DNA of 64,000 bases from Pseudorhizobium xiangyangii (GTDB taxonomy: Bacteria > Pseudomonadota > Alphaproteobacteria > Rhizobiales > Rhizobiaceae): positions 1 through 64,000 of the forward strand of contig NZ_JAJAWH010000017.1 in assembly GCF_020531965.1 (NCBI RefSeq), read 5' to 3'. Each line of letters starts with the position of its first letter. The first letter of the stretch is position 1. The translations under genes were made by a program, and so were the position numbers. Positions 1-9,076 of the stretch are shown here, one piece after another. A model generated the notes under the pieces. It saw nothing but the letters and a program-made list of their open reading frames with translations, had not been told where the DNA came from and searched no databases.

Positions 1-20
1 ACCCTGTCAGCTGACAGGGT
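1..20. repeat. Perfect 20-bp palindrome, candidate parS/RepB site
   Basis: The first 20 bases form a perfect palindrome with core CCTGTCAGCTGACAGG. A second copy of the core lies at 98-119 and a variant (CCTGACAGCTGTCAGG) at 6399-6416 between repB and repC. Known repABC parS sites are 16-bp palindromes centred on GC with 5' GTT and 3' AAC ends. This sequence keeps the central CAGCTG but has different ends, so the assignment as a RepB site is an inference from sequence family and position. Confidence 0.5.
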
Positions 21-58
21 TTCGCCGGCACGACTGATCGGAGCTGCAGAAACTATGT

Positions 59-80
59 CTAGGCGTTGAACGACGCCTAG
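59..80. repeat. Inverted repeat CTAGGCGT-N6-ACGCCTAG
   Basis: Two perfect 8-bp arms (59-66 and 73-80) flank the 6-base spacer TGAACG. The repeat sits between the two palindromes at 1-20 and 98-119. It resembles an operator or short hairpin. No T-run follows on either side, so it is not an evident terminator. Its role is unknown. Confidence 0.5.
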
Positions 81-97
81 TCAGGCATCTGGCCCCG

Positions 98-119
98 AAT
101 CCTGTCAGCTGACAGGATT
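98..119. repeat. Perfect 22-bp palindrome, candidate parS/RepB site
   Basis: This is a perfect palindrome sharing the 16-bp core CCTGTCAGCTGACAGG with the copy at 1-20, extended by AAT/ATT. The centres of the two copies are 98 bp apart. Repetition of a long palindrome near a repABC operon suggests a partition-site cluster; binding by the RepB of this window is not shown. Confidence 0.5.
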
Positions 120-1013
120 TTGCCCCGAACGACTCTTGGGGCGACGGCCGCTATGAACCTGACGCCTTACCAACACGCGCACGCGGAGCTCCAAAAGAGC
201 ATGCGCAGCCACCCATCACCGTCACCGTTACCAACATCGACATTGCCCCGCCAAATGCCCGCCGATCGGCAGGCAACCTTAATCCGGAATGAAAAGGTTA
301 CCGGAGGACAAATCTCAAGGGCAGGCTGACAATCATTCTGTCGAATCCATCGCAGAAATCCGTTATCGCAATTGCATTCAAAGAAATGAGAAGCGGCGAG
401 GGGGCCCCTCCCAACCGACACCACCCGACCCTCATGTCGCTTGCGGCCGCCTTCTGCCTACACGTCCACCTGCCAGGTTCCAATGGCTCATCCAACAAGC
501 ATGTCTCAGGCAAATAGCTTCGGCTGGACCACCAGCTGGCGCACTCTCTGCATAGTGCGCAAGAGACGTGTTCGGAAAATCCCCCGCCAAGGCCAAGGAG
601 CGGGCGGTATCAAAACGTTTCACTATTGACCTGCCATCCAAGGCCGGAAAACGCCGACGTCTCACCCAATGCAGATCCAGCTGCAGCGACACTAAACAAT
701 AACATAGGTCTCCTTTTCGACGGAAGGTATCGACCGATGGACAATCTTGTGGATATGTCATATGTCATATCTATAAATGCCGGGACCATTGGACAACGCT
801 CTGGCATCAAAGGAACGAAGGTATGCTGTCCCGAGGTCACCCCGCTTTGAACCTTGTCTTCCACGGAGTTCGAAGCAGGGGGGCGTAGCGCCACCGCCCC
901 CTTGGCCTCAGTCGGAGCCAGCGAGCATCACGGCGCGCTCCATTTACTTTTTACATCCTATAAATTCACCCGCATGGCGGATAAAATCTCGCCATGCCTC
1001 ATGGAACGGCCCC
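120..1013. other. Gene-poor stretch before the GntR gene
   Basis: No convincing gene was found here. One minus-strand mini-frame at 610-705 (31 codons, start MLLFSV) has a good ribosome binding site (AGGAGACCT before ATG), but its continuation is in another frame. It may be a relic or chance. The rest consists of short overlapping frames on both strands with no recognisable domain. Confidence 0.4.
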
Positions 1014-1778
1014 ATGGCAAACACATCGTCATCGGCTGAGTACCACCGCCGCAAGCTAAATACGCGGGTGGTTTCGGATATCGAGAGACGCGTCCTGTCG
1101 CGTCAATTGCAGGTGGGGCAGCGGCTGCCCTCTGAAGCGGAGCTTGCCCGCGTGTACGACGTAAGTACGCGCTCCGTGCGGGAGGCCTTACATATTTTGG
1201 AGACCAAGGGCCTTATAAGGCGCCGTCATGGCGAATTGGCAGAGGTCGTGCGCGACGATCTGGACCTGTTCATCGATACACTTGCGGCTTCCGTTGGGTC
1301 ATTGATCACCCGCGACACTTCCCATCTCGTTCAGGTCATGGACGTTCGCCGAATGATCGAACTGGACGTCGTCGGCCGACTTGCGGCCGGGGAGGGGAGG
1401 CTGTCGATGGGTGTCAGCAGCGCGCTCGATAAGATGCGCAGTTCCGCCCGGGAAAACAACCATCTTCAATTTACCGAAGGCGATACGCTATTTCACCGCG
1501 CAATTGTACAATCGCTCGGAAACGACATTTATTCATTATTATATAACAAATTCAATGCCTTGATCGCTGGAGTAGTGCGCATTTCTGGGCCAGGACCACG
1601 CCAGACGCTGGAAAAGGCTCAAGCCGAACATGAAGAGATCTATTCGCATATACGTGACGGCAACGCTCAACGCGCACGTGCACTGATGGGCTCGCATATC
1701 GACAATTATACCGCCCATCTCCAAACGTACGTAGGAAGCAACCAATACCTGAAAAACTCCCGGAATGAGTGTACATGA
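1014..1778 (+). CDS. GntR-family regulator with FCD domain
   Basis: A 254-residue DNA-binding regulator of the FadR/FCD branch of the GntR family, which usually controls sugar- or organic-acid catabolic genes. The winged helix lies at about residues 15-80, with the typical LPSEAELARVYDVSTRSVREAL helix-turn-helix, followed by a helical FCD domain with acid and His ligands (EGDTLFHRA; AEHEEIYSHI). The ATG at 1014 starts just before the conserved domain; an upstream in-frame extension to 777 is proline-rich and unlike the family. It stands alone between relics, with no adjacent catabolic gene, so its target is unknown. The ribosome binding site is weak. Confidence 0.82.
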   Translation: MANTSSSAEYHRRKLNTRVVSDIERRVLSRQLQVGQRLPSEAELARVYDVSTRSVREALHILETKGLIRRRHGELAEVVRDDLDLFIDTLAASVGSLITRDTSHLVQVMDVRRMIELDVVGRLAAGEGRLSMGVSSALDKMRSSARENNHLQFTEGDTLFHRAIVQSLGNDIYSLLYNKFNALIAGVVRISGPGPRQTLEKAQAEHEEIYSHIRDGNAQRARALMGSHIDNYTAHLQTYVGSNQYLKNSRNECT

Positions 1779-2231
1779 CCATTTCTCTGTTCCCGCGGGT
1801 GTAATTCTCTACCATTCACGCTGGCATCCGGTAGAGACGTCGCCGAAGGCGCGAATGATCTCCACCTCTGCGGCGCGATGAAACCCTTTCCGCATGGCCT
1901 GTCCCTTTGGACCCAGCATCAGCTGTTTGAGACCAACCAGGAAGAAGCAAGGCCAACTTCAGGATATTGCACGCCCAAGTCACCTAACGCGGCGCCATTC
2001 TGGCAGACCATCCTGTGCCGAAGATGCCAGCAAGAGCCACGAGCTGTGAGCTGTGAGCTTCACGGTGGTTGGCCATTCGCGGCCGAGTTAGGAGACTGGA
2101 CCTAACACACAACAGTTTTCGAGGATCGTCCCGAATGAACATCCACATGAATCCCCGCTTGACGCGGATCCATCGAGAGGAAATGGCGTCTAAGGTTTGT
2201 CGAAGGACGTCTATCCAGATCCGAAGCTGCT
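1779..2231. other. Non-coding stretch with a possible coding relic
   Basis: No intact gene. On the minus strand a short open stretch at about 1815-1960 reads like protein (a segment with LMLGPKGQAM and EVEIIRAFGDV) but is bounded by stops and lacks a start. It is probably a fragment of a lost gene. It was not assigned to a family. Confidence 0.3.
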
Positions 2232-2519
2232 AGTCTCTACGGCGTCTCGGCAAAGATCAACTCGCGCTGGGTCAGGTGGTTCAGGATACAAAGACGGGCT
2301 GGGATGATGGATTTTCATCCCGGCCCAAAACCAGTCCGAGACAGACGAATCAGGTGCTGGTCGAGCGGATTGTCGCGCCTTCGTCGCCAGCGGCTGACCG
2401 GCAAGCACATCGCCACGGAGGTCGGCGTGTCCCCGGTCACCCTCACGCAGCGGTTCACATTTACCCCTTCGGCGCAGAAAGTCATAAGACAAGCAAACCC
2501 TCATTTCCCAAGGTCGTGA
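2232..2519 (+). pseudogene. IS481-family transposase remnant (N-terminal part)
   Basis: The reading frame from 2232 gives YGVSAK and SRWVRWF followed by RRQRLTGKHIATEVGVSPVT, the helix-turn-helix pattern of IS481-family transposases. Around 2330-2370 the expected continuation (QVLVERIVA) lies in another frame, then the original frame resumes, so there are at least two compensating frameshifts. The DDE catalytic part is absent. This is a decayed insertion-sequence relic and not functional. Confidence 0.72.
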
Positions 2520-2593
2520 TGTTTCCAAATCAACTTTGATGTGATTCAAGATTCTGGCTTGGAAGAGGTCAGCATCCGACGAAACAGCCTTAA

Positions 2594-3310
2594 TCGAATG
2601 ACCTTCGTGAGCGCGTCGTCGCCGCTATCTTGAGAGGCGAAAGCCACCAAACGGTGGCCTTACGCTTCAAGTTCCCGTGTCGTCTGTGGTGAGGTTGCCT
2701 CAACCGCATCGCGCGTCCGGTTCGGTTCACTCCGGCAGGATGGGCTGCCACCGAAAACACATTCCGGAACCGCCCCGAGCATTCCCCATCAAGCGGCTCG
2801 CAGAGAACCCGCACCTGGCGGTGCATGGTTTGAAGGGTGAGCTGGCGTCACGCGGCTCACCTCGATCCCGAGCGTCACGTCTTCATCGGTGAGTCCTGGA
2901 CCAAGACGAATATCACGCCGATCAGAGGCTGGGGGCCGAAAGGTCAGCGGCTGCGTGCTTTTGCTCCGTGGTCACTGGCAGACGCTGACCTCTCTGGGCG
3001 CCGTGGGTTGCGACCGGTTGACCACCGTTTGCATCTTCGATGGACAGATCACGGCTAATGGTCTCTTGCCTATGGCGAACAGCAACTTATGCTCGTTCTC
3101 AAATCGGGGACAACAGCCACAAAGCAGCACCTGTGCGACACCATCAAGGCGCGGCCGGCGCACGCCGCTGGTTCCTTCCGCCATACTGGCCAGACCTTGA
3201 TCTGATCGAGCAGGCATTCTCCAAGATCAAACACTGGATGCGATTGGCACAAAAGCGGACAATCAAAGACACATGGAGACACGTCGGAACACTAGCGAAA
3301 ACCAACAAAC
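2594..3310 (+). pseudogene. IS630-family transposase remnant, frameshifted and deleted
   Basis: Successive pieces in different frames match the order of an IS630-family transposase: an N-terminal HTH piece (LRERVVAAILRGESHQTVALRFK, 2600-2670), RMGCHRK and RLAENPHL (2740-2830), HLDPERHVFIGESWTKTN (2850-2915, first catalytic region), RGWGPKGQRL, and near the C-terminus PYWPDLDLIEQAFSKIKHW (3180-3240). Several frameshifts and an internal deletion between about 2840 and 2850 make it non-functional. It adjoins the IS481 relic, marking this side of the rep operon as an insertion-sequence graveyard. Confidence 0.8.
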
Positions 3311-5002
3311 CAACTAGAAGAATGCACCAACTATCTTGGAAATGCAGGCTATGTTCAGAACACGAACGCCCGATGGGCACTGCATCCCAAGATCCCTGGA
3401 ACTGCGCAATCGTCATCCACGGAACGGGTACTCAATGCGGCAGAGGTTCCAGCTCTCGAACACACAGCTCGGACGCACCCATCAGACCGATCAATGTTTC
3501 TGACATGTTGCGCTCGCAGCCGCAGGCCGTCTCGATATCCAAGGGCTAAGAGTTTGACCCAGCGAGGTAAACTTCACCGATACCTCCGCGAACGCATTCC
3601 ACATGTATCGTTACCCCCGCCGCCACCTGGATCAAAATGGGGAAGGGGAGGACCTCACCCAGCGTGTTGGCAGGCAGTCAGCGTTTAGGAACATTCCCCC
3701 GGAGACGTACCTCTACTTAGCTATATTATTCAGACCATCTGGGGACGTCGCAGCCAAGAGCCCATCACTCAGCAACAAGTACCCACCCCACCAAGGGATC
3801 AATATCCTGCCAATGAATTTATATCTCGCAGCAACTAGGGCCTTCGTGATTTCTGAGAGCGACTTGCGCAGTGTAACCACCGTCGGGAGGAGAGGATTCA
3901 TTTGCGCAGCCTTGGAGCCGATCCCGGCATAGATTGCCGGACTTTTATCCCAGCGTCGAAAGCAACCGGATTGGCGATCCTCAATTGCCCGTCCAGAATG
4001 GTGACTTGGTCATGATCGATGCCGAAGAGGATGCTGCGTTGAGCATACAGCTGCTGAAGCTCCCGACGTAAACGTTCTGGCCTTCAAGCGGCGGATGTAA
4101 ACGCCGACGTTCTAAACCTTCCACCAGACATGGATGGGATTCGAGGTGCTCAACGCTGATCGACCAGTGTTTCGTAGACGCCAGTTCGGCCAGAGATCAA
4201 GTTGTCAGCAGCAGTTTCACGGCGTCTAACATCCAGCTGTAGCGCGCCACGACCTAGATTTTGGCCTTAGCGGCTACGCAGGCCCAGCCGTCAACTTGGC
4301 AGAGACTCGCAAGGCCTCTCAACCAAAGAGGTATCCGCATCCGATGTAGAAGATGCGGTCGAATGGTCGGAAAGGGCAGGGGGCCCGGGCCGGTGTTGGC
4401 TTAATCGTCTCGATAGTCGGCAAACTCTAGTTTCGGCATGCAAATGTTCGCCTGTCCATGCTCAAGCGACGTATGGACAGCAGCAATATCGCATTGATCT
4501 CCAACGGCGACGCTATAGCTTCTCGGTCGGGTGATCGCACAGGTCGAAATTTATCTCATTTGACCGGAGCCCCCCTTTACCTAGGAAGATCCGAACTACC
4601 CTCCGCTCCACGCGGAGTATTTCCAAATAAGCGGACACAAGAGCCTTAAGGCGTCATTTCCGACACCGCCGCAAAACAGGCCGGAAGTTCAGATCGTTGG
4701 CTACCCGACCAGGGCACTTCCTCACGGGGGCAGAGATTTCTGCGTGTGTTTGACCTATATCCCGCAAAGACCCCCCAAAAAAACCCTTAGGCATGCCTCA
4801 CCAAAAAATGGTCGGAACGACGACGCCGACTAAAAACGCCGCGTCGAACATTTCGTGAATCGAACCGAAGTTCGGTCCAAGGCGGCAGTCCCCGTCAGCA
4901 TTGTGAGCGTCAGCGCCGATCGCAATGCCTGCAAGCCAAGAAGAGCTACCGGCAAGTAATCTCACCTGAACGCGGTGCCGAGCTAAATCGGCGCCGCGGC
5001 CT
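3311..5002. other. Gene-poor region downstream of repC with coding relics
   Basis: About 1.7 kb without an intact gene. A minus-strand open frame at 3898-4083 (61 codons, no start codon) reads like real protein, with pieces LYAQRSILFGIDHDQ and TILDGQLRIANPVAF; just upstream the coding-like signal continues in another frame (VYIRRLK, 4085-4110). I do not recognise the family. The small plus-strand frame at 4458-4649 has no family features. No origin, array or RNA gene was recognised here. Confidence 0.4.
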
Positions 5003-6214
5003 CTAACTCACCTGCCGGTCTCCATGCCCATTGGCCCGCAACAAGGCCATTACCATCGGGCCGAGGGAGAATTCTCCTCGCTCGGCCTTTCGGGAAAGAT
5101 CGCGAAGATAGCCCCCAGGGGAATTGATGTGGCCCGCTCGCTCAAGCATGCATGCCATAGCGACCGCTGCATTCTCGGGCCCCATTGCGTCGCAAGCATC
5201 CTGATAGGCAGAGGGGCTGACGCCAAGCATCGTACGGACGACGACCGCCGCTGCCATCAGATCGCGCCACCCAGTTATGGCGCCCCCTTGACCATAATCC
5301 AGTATTTGCGGGCACGCCCTTAAAACCAATCCCAATGGAAAGGCTTTCATCGGATTGCGAGTTCCCTGATTGCCCGCCAATTTTTCCTCCTGCTCTTTTC
5401 GAGAGCTGGGTTCAAGTTCAGTTGGGTAATCGGTATTTGAATTCTGTATATGACGCCCAAAATGAGCATCATTGGCGCTGGTATTTTCAGAAAAATTGTT
5501 TTGGTTCAAACTGCTTACGACTTCCTCGTGCAACAATCCCAACTCATCAAGCAGTGCTTTCAATTCACCAGCGTTCGGATTGCGCGGAATCCGTGCCACT
5601 AGCTCCACGTACATGGCTTCAAGCTGCCCCCAGTTTCCGTCGGCGCCCTCTTCCATCGCCGCGCTAATAAGCTTCCGTACGTCGCGCCGGCAGATCGTCA
5701 GAGCTTCCCTTGTCCGGCGGAACTCCTGACGTTCGGCTATAACGCGCTGCGCCAACTGCTCGAGTTCTTCTGCTCGCGCGAGTAACGGTGACAGGTCAAA
5801 GCCGTAGGCCTCCTCCACCTCTCCGGCACGGCTCTTGCGTGCATAGCGTTTGCCGTTCGCACTGTCCTTGCGAACGATAAGGCCCGCATCGACGAGCACT
5901 GCAATATGACGTCGCAGCGTGGCGGCTGCGATACCATGGGCGCGCACCATCAACTGCTCGTTGGACGGGAAAACAATTAGCTGACCGTCCTGGCGGAGTT
6001 CAGATTCGGGGTAGAAACTCAACAAGGCATCAAGTACCGCGAGGCTCCGATCTTGGACTTTCAAGAAATCTCTCGCGGCACAGGCCGCGCGAAACACTTT
6101 CCACTTGTCCACCGACGAACCCGGCTTGATGTCTGCCGTCGCAACTTGCTGCCTTACCAAGGCGAGCGTCATCGGCCGCCGCCCAAAGGGCGTCGTGACA
6201 TGTCCTCTTTCCAT
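5003..6214 (-). CDS. repC: Plasmid replication initiator RepC
   Basis: RepC is the replication initiator of repABC plasmids and acts at an origin inside its own coding region. The 403-residue product has the expected length and domains: an N-terminal winged-helix part (GRRPMTLALV, VDKWKVFRA, SNEQLMVRAHGIAAATLRRH), a variable linker around residues 235-290, and the C-terminal part with WRDLMAAAVVVRTMLGVSPSAY. The linker is encoded by a locally AT-richer stretch (about 5430-5530), where the origin lies in studied plasmids; that placement is an inference. The ATG at 6214 follows AAGGAAA. It is the last gene of repABC and should be controlled by the antisense RNA at 6310-6364. Confidence 0.96.
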   Translation of the reverse strand: MERGHVTTPFGRRPMTLALVRQQVATADIKPGSSVDKWKVFRAACAARDFLKVQDRSLAVLDALLSFYPESELRQDGQLIVFPSNEQLMVRAHGIAAATLRRHIAVLVDAGLIVRKDSANGKRYARKSRAGEVEEAYGFDLSPLLARAEELEQLAQRVIAERQEFRRTREALTICRRDVRKLISAAMEEGADGNWGQLEAMYVELVARIPRNPNAGELKALLDELGLLHEEVVSSLNQNNFSENTSANDAHFGRHIQNSNTDYPTELEPSSRKEQEEKLAGNQGTRNPMKAFPLGLVLRACPQILDYGQGGAITGWRDLMAAAVVVRTMLGVSPSAYQDACDAMGPENAAVAMACMLERAGHINSPGGYLRDLSRKAERGEFSLGPMVMALLRANGHGDRQVS

Positions 6215-6309
6215 TTTCCTTCACCTCTCAAAAGGCAAAAGAAATCCGCTCGCCCAAAACCGCGCCAAAGACTCTTGACTGATGTTCGTGGAAATGCGAT
6301 TCTCGAAGT

Positions 6310-6364
6310 GCTAAATCCAGAGAGAGGCTTCCACGACGGAAACGTTAAGGGGGCCTTTTTCTTT
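6310..6364 (+). ncRNA. Counter-transcribed RNA (incA/ctRNA) of repABC
   Basis: The repB-repC gap holds the conserved repABC antisense RNA locus, transcribed opposite to repC. A promoter-like TTGACT (6275-6280) and GATTCT (6298-6303) with 17-base spacing places the start near 6310. A rho-independent terminator pairs GGCTTCC (6326-6332) with GGGGGCC (6349-6355) through two G-U pairs, followed by TTTTTCTTTT. In studied repABC plasmids this RNA of about 50-60 nt binds the repC leader and represses RepC synthesis, setting copy number and incompatibility. Ends are estimated. Confidence 0.82.
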
Positions 6365-6398
6365 TGCTATGATCCTTTCGTCTTCTATTCAGCGTATT

Positions 6399-6416
6399 CC
6401 CTGACAGCTGTCAGGG
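6399..6416. repeat. parS: Perfect 18-bp palindrome between repB and repC, candidate parS
   Basis: A perfect 18-bp palindrome with core CCTGACAGCTGTCAGG lies 4 bp beyond the repB stop codon. Its core differs from the palindromes at 1-20 and 98-119 by one symmetric base pair. Partition sites of repABC plasmids occur near or within the operon, so this is the best parS candidate for RepB. Alternatively it could act as a repC leader hairpin. Confidence 0.6.
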
Positions 6417-6420
6417 TTTT

Positions 6421-7449
6421 TCAGCGTTTCCGTTCTCGGGAAAACCGCTCAACGAGTGCTGGCAGTTCCTTCCCAACGAACTTTACGAACTCCGCTCCAA
6501 GCGATCCCTCGGCTGAAATCCGAACTTCCTTTGAGGAGAGCTTCAAGGCACCAAGTCTGGTGCCTTCGGCATCCGTAAGCTCGCCGAGACCTCCGCCGGT
6601 AGACGTCGGGACGGTCCTGACCGCCTGGTACGCCCGCTGAAACCGCTGGTCAGAGCCAAGTGCGCTATTGCGGTTCGCGGCAAGGGTACGCCGCACAGTC
6701 GCAAGGGCATCGGCTTCACTGGCCAAGGCCTTGGCAAATTCCACCCAACGCGGTCGTCCCACCTTCGGCGCCCGCCCGATTGCCTCGATGAGGTCCGCTG
6801 GAACCGCGCGGTATACGCTGCGCATACGAGCTAGTTCTGCGTCATCGATTGCCAGAGCCGCATAGATGTCACGCGGCTTGATGCCTGCATCATCCATGCG
6901 CCATGCAAACAATGTTCGCTCAATCCAGGTGAGATCTTGCCGACTGGCATTCTCGATACCCTGCGCGACCACCAGATCCAGATCCGAGATATCGACTTCG
7001 ATCGCACGAACGGTTCGGCCGAGTTCCTTGGCCGCACGCCAGCGCCGATGACCGTATACGATCTGATAGCGCCCCGGGGTGTTGGGGTGACGCCGCACCT
7101 GGATCGGCACCTTTTGCCCGTCGATGTCCATTGAATGCTTAAATACGTCGAAATCGTCCCCGTCGTCATCTGGCAGGCGATCCGGAAAGGGGGACGGATC
7201 GATGAGAGACGTATCCAACTCAAATACGGATACGCCACCGGCATCGACCAGTGCCTTTAGCATGTCTCGCTCGGCTCTGATGTCGTCGATGGCCCTGTGA
7301 GCGGCACCGATCACGCCCGCACCGACGCGATTGCCGCCTGCCGGCTGAGGAGATTGCTCCGCGGGAGCCGACGCATTCTGTTCGCCTTCGAGTTCCGCGG
7401 AAAGCAGACCGAAGCTGGCGACAATCGACTTTCTGGGGCTCTTTGTCAT
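6421..7449 (-). CDS. repB: Plasmid partitioning protein RepB (ParB family)
   Basis: RepB is the ParB-type CTPase/DNA-binding partner of RepA; it binds parS and recruits RepA for segregation. The 342-residue product has the ParB N-terminal domain (PDRLPDD, VPIQVRRHP, YQIVYGHRRWRAAKELG), then the helix-turn-helix region (DLTWIERTLFAWRMDDAGI) and a C-terminal dimerisation part. The ATG at 7449 overlaps the repA stop as ATGA, arguing for translational coupling; a TTG at 7461 would add four residues. It is the middle gene of repABC. The palindromes at 1-119 and 6399-6416 are its likely targets. Confidence 0.95.
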   Translation of the reverse strand: MTKSPRKSIVASFGLLSAELEGEQNASAPAEQSPQPAGGNRVGAGVIGAAHRAIDDIRAERDMLKALVDAGGVSVFELDTSLIDPSPFPDRLPDDDGDDFDVFKHSMDIDGQKVPIQVRRHPNTPGRYQIVYGHRRWRAAKELGRTVRAIEVDISDLDLVVAQGIENASRQDLTWIERTLFAWRMDDAGIKPRDIYAALAIDDAELARMRSVYRAVPADLIEAIGRAPKVGRPRWVEFAKALASEADALATVRRTLAANRNSALGSDQRFQRAYQAVRTVPTSTGGGLGELTDAEGTRLGALKLSSKEVRISAEGSLGAEFVKFVGKELPALVERFSRERKR

Positions 7450-8669
7450 TCCCGGCCCCAACTTGCATTGATCAAGCGTATGACGCCTTCGTTGACCGCA
7501 TCCACTGCCTCGCGAGCGCGTTTATGCGTGTCACGGCCGATCTGCCCCATCTCAAGTTCATAGAGTGATTTCTTGGCGAGCCCCGCAGCTTCGACTGCGG
7601 TGCTCTCGATTGCCGTTGGCAGCAGAACGTCAGAACCGAAGAGATGGCGAAGCATCGCCACGACCTGCGACTGCGGCGCATCATTTGGATCATGTCGCGT
7701 GATGAGATAACGGATGAAGTCTTGGTCCAACTGCGCACCGTTCTCATTCAGAACGCTAATGAGGTCGCCCATCATGAGCAAAAACTGGCTCATCGAAGCG
7801 ACGTCGAGCATCGCCGGGTGAACCGTGATGATCATGCTCGTCGCGGCGTAGATTGCGCTCAGGGTCAGAAAGCCCAATGACGGCGGCGTGTCCAGGATCA
7901 CGATATCGTAATCCTGCTCAACCTCAGCGAGAGCAAGTTTCAGCCTCTCAAAGAAGATCGCGCCATCGCTGGATTTATTGGCAAGGACACGAGGCGTCTC
8001 ATGCTCGTATTCCATAACCTCCAGATTGCTTGGAATAAGGTCGATACCGTCGAAATATGTCTTGCGAATAATATCGCGGATAGGACGCCGATCGGCGTCA
8101 TCGTAGCGCAATGCGGCATAAATCGTCTCGTTGGCACCAACGTCGACTTCCGGTTGCGCACCAAACATGGCGGAAAGCGATGCCTGGGGGTCCAGATCGA
8201 GCGCAAGGACACGATAACCCTGCAAAGCGAGATAATGGGCCAGATGCACACAAGTCGTCGTCTTCGCGCTGCCGCCCTTGAAGTTGGCTATCGCGAGTAC
8301 TTGCAGGTGCTCGCCCCCCCGACGCCTCGGCAAGAAGCGTAGAGCATCGCCGGGCTTCTGGGCGGCGAACATTTCGCGCAATTCGTTGATTTGCGCGAGC
8401 GTATAGACCCGGTGATTATTCTCGAGCCTGCCCGGGATGGGACCACGGCCTTCGCTGGACATCAATTTGAGGGTCGAGTCAGGTATAGATGTCAGCTTGG
8501 AGACTTCATTGGTGAGGAAATGCCGCAAGCTCTTTTCCGCCGTCGGCGGATACATCCGAGTTCGAAGCTGCTGCAACTGTCCCGACAGGAGGGTAGCGTG
8601 GCGCGTAATCTTACTACCGGCATCTTCCTTGGAAGTAACCACCGCTTCTGCTTGTCGTGCTATCGCCAT
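7446..8669 (-). CDS. repA: Plasmid partitioning ATPase RepA (ParA family)
   Basis: RepA is a Walker-type ParA ATPase that segregates the replicon and represses the operon. The 407-residue product has an N-terminal DNA-binding region with a MerR/HTH-like segment (about residues 60-105, RVYTLAQINELREMF) and the deviant Walker A motif KGGSAKTTT at residues 131-139, then LALDLDPQ and DIVILDTPPSLG. The ATG at 8669 is preceded by GAGGG with four-base spacing. It is the first gene of the repABC operon, overlapping repB by 4 bp. It appears intact. Confidence 0.96.
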   Translation of the reverse strand: MAIARQAEAVVTSKEDAGSKITRHATLLSGQLQQLRTRMYPPTAEKSLRHFLTNEVSKLTSIPDSTLKLMSSEGRGPIPGRLENNHRVYTLAQINELREMFAAQKPGDALRFLPRRRGGEHLQVLAIANFKGGSAKTTTCVHLAHYLALQGYRVLALDLDPQASLSAMFGAQPEVDVGANETIYAALRYDDADRRPIRDIIRKTYFDGIDLIPSNLEVMEYEHETPRVLANKSSDGAIFFERLKLALAEVEQDYDIVILDTPPSLGFLTLSAIYAATSMIITVHPAMLDVASMSQFLLMMGDLISVLNENGAQLDQDFIRYLITRHDPNDAPQSQVVAMLRHLFGSDVLLPTAIESTAVEAAGLAKKSLYELEMGQIGRDTHKRAREAVDAVNEGVIRLINASWGRE

Positions 8670-9076
8670 TTTTCCCTCTTAGCGGCTCAAGACCGGTTTG
8701 CCGACTAAAGACCGCCAAGAGATAGACCACGATTCGCACGAACCGTCCACAATGAACGGCCCAGTTGACGCCAGTCACACGACACAATCTGCCGCCGACA
8801 GAGGCCTACCCATCTGAAAACGCACGATTTTTTGGCACGGTTCCGACAAAACTTAACCGGTGGAAACCATAAGGCCCCGGCAATACATCGACGCAGAACG
8901 GCAGCATCCGGATAGCTCCGAAGGCTTTTCGCCAGAATCACCGCACGAGATCCAGCGCAGCCTTAGCATCGAGTGCAATGCGGCGGGGGCTACAGCGCCC
9001 GGATCAGGCTAGCATGCCAGGCAAGTTGTGATGCGGCCATGCACAGTATTCCGGCAGGCGCCGCCTGGTCTCTACT
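8670..9076. promoter_or_regulatory. repABC upstream region
   Basis: About 400 bp between repA and the EamA gene. It should hold the repA promoter and any RepA operator. A promoter-like TTGTGG element lies in the minus strand near 8750, but no strong -10 was found at ideal spacing. The minus-strand frame at 8705-8941 lacks family features and is treated as chance. None of the CAGCTG-core palindromes occurs here. Confidence 0.45.

Noticed and set aside
777-1013. N-terminal extension of the GntR protein
   Set aside because: Proline-rich sequence unlike GntR family N-termini; the ATG at 1014 fits the domain start.
8705-8941. 78-codon minus-strand frame upstream of repA
   Set aside because: Cys/Arg-rich sequence without domain; lies in the expected repABC promoter region.
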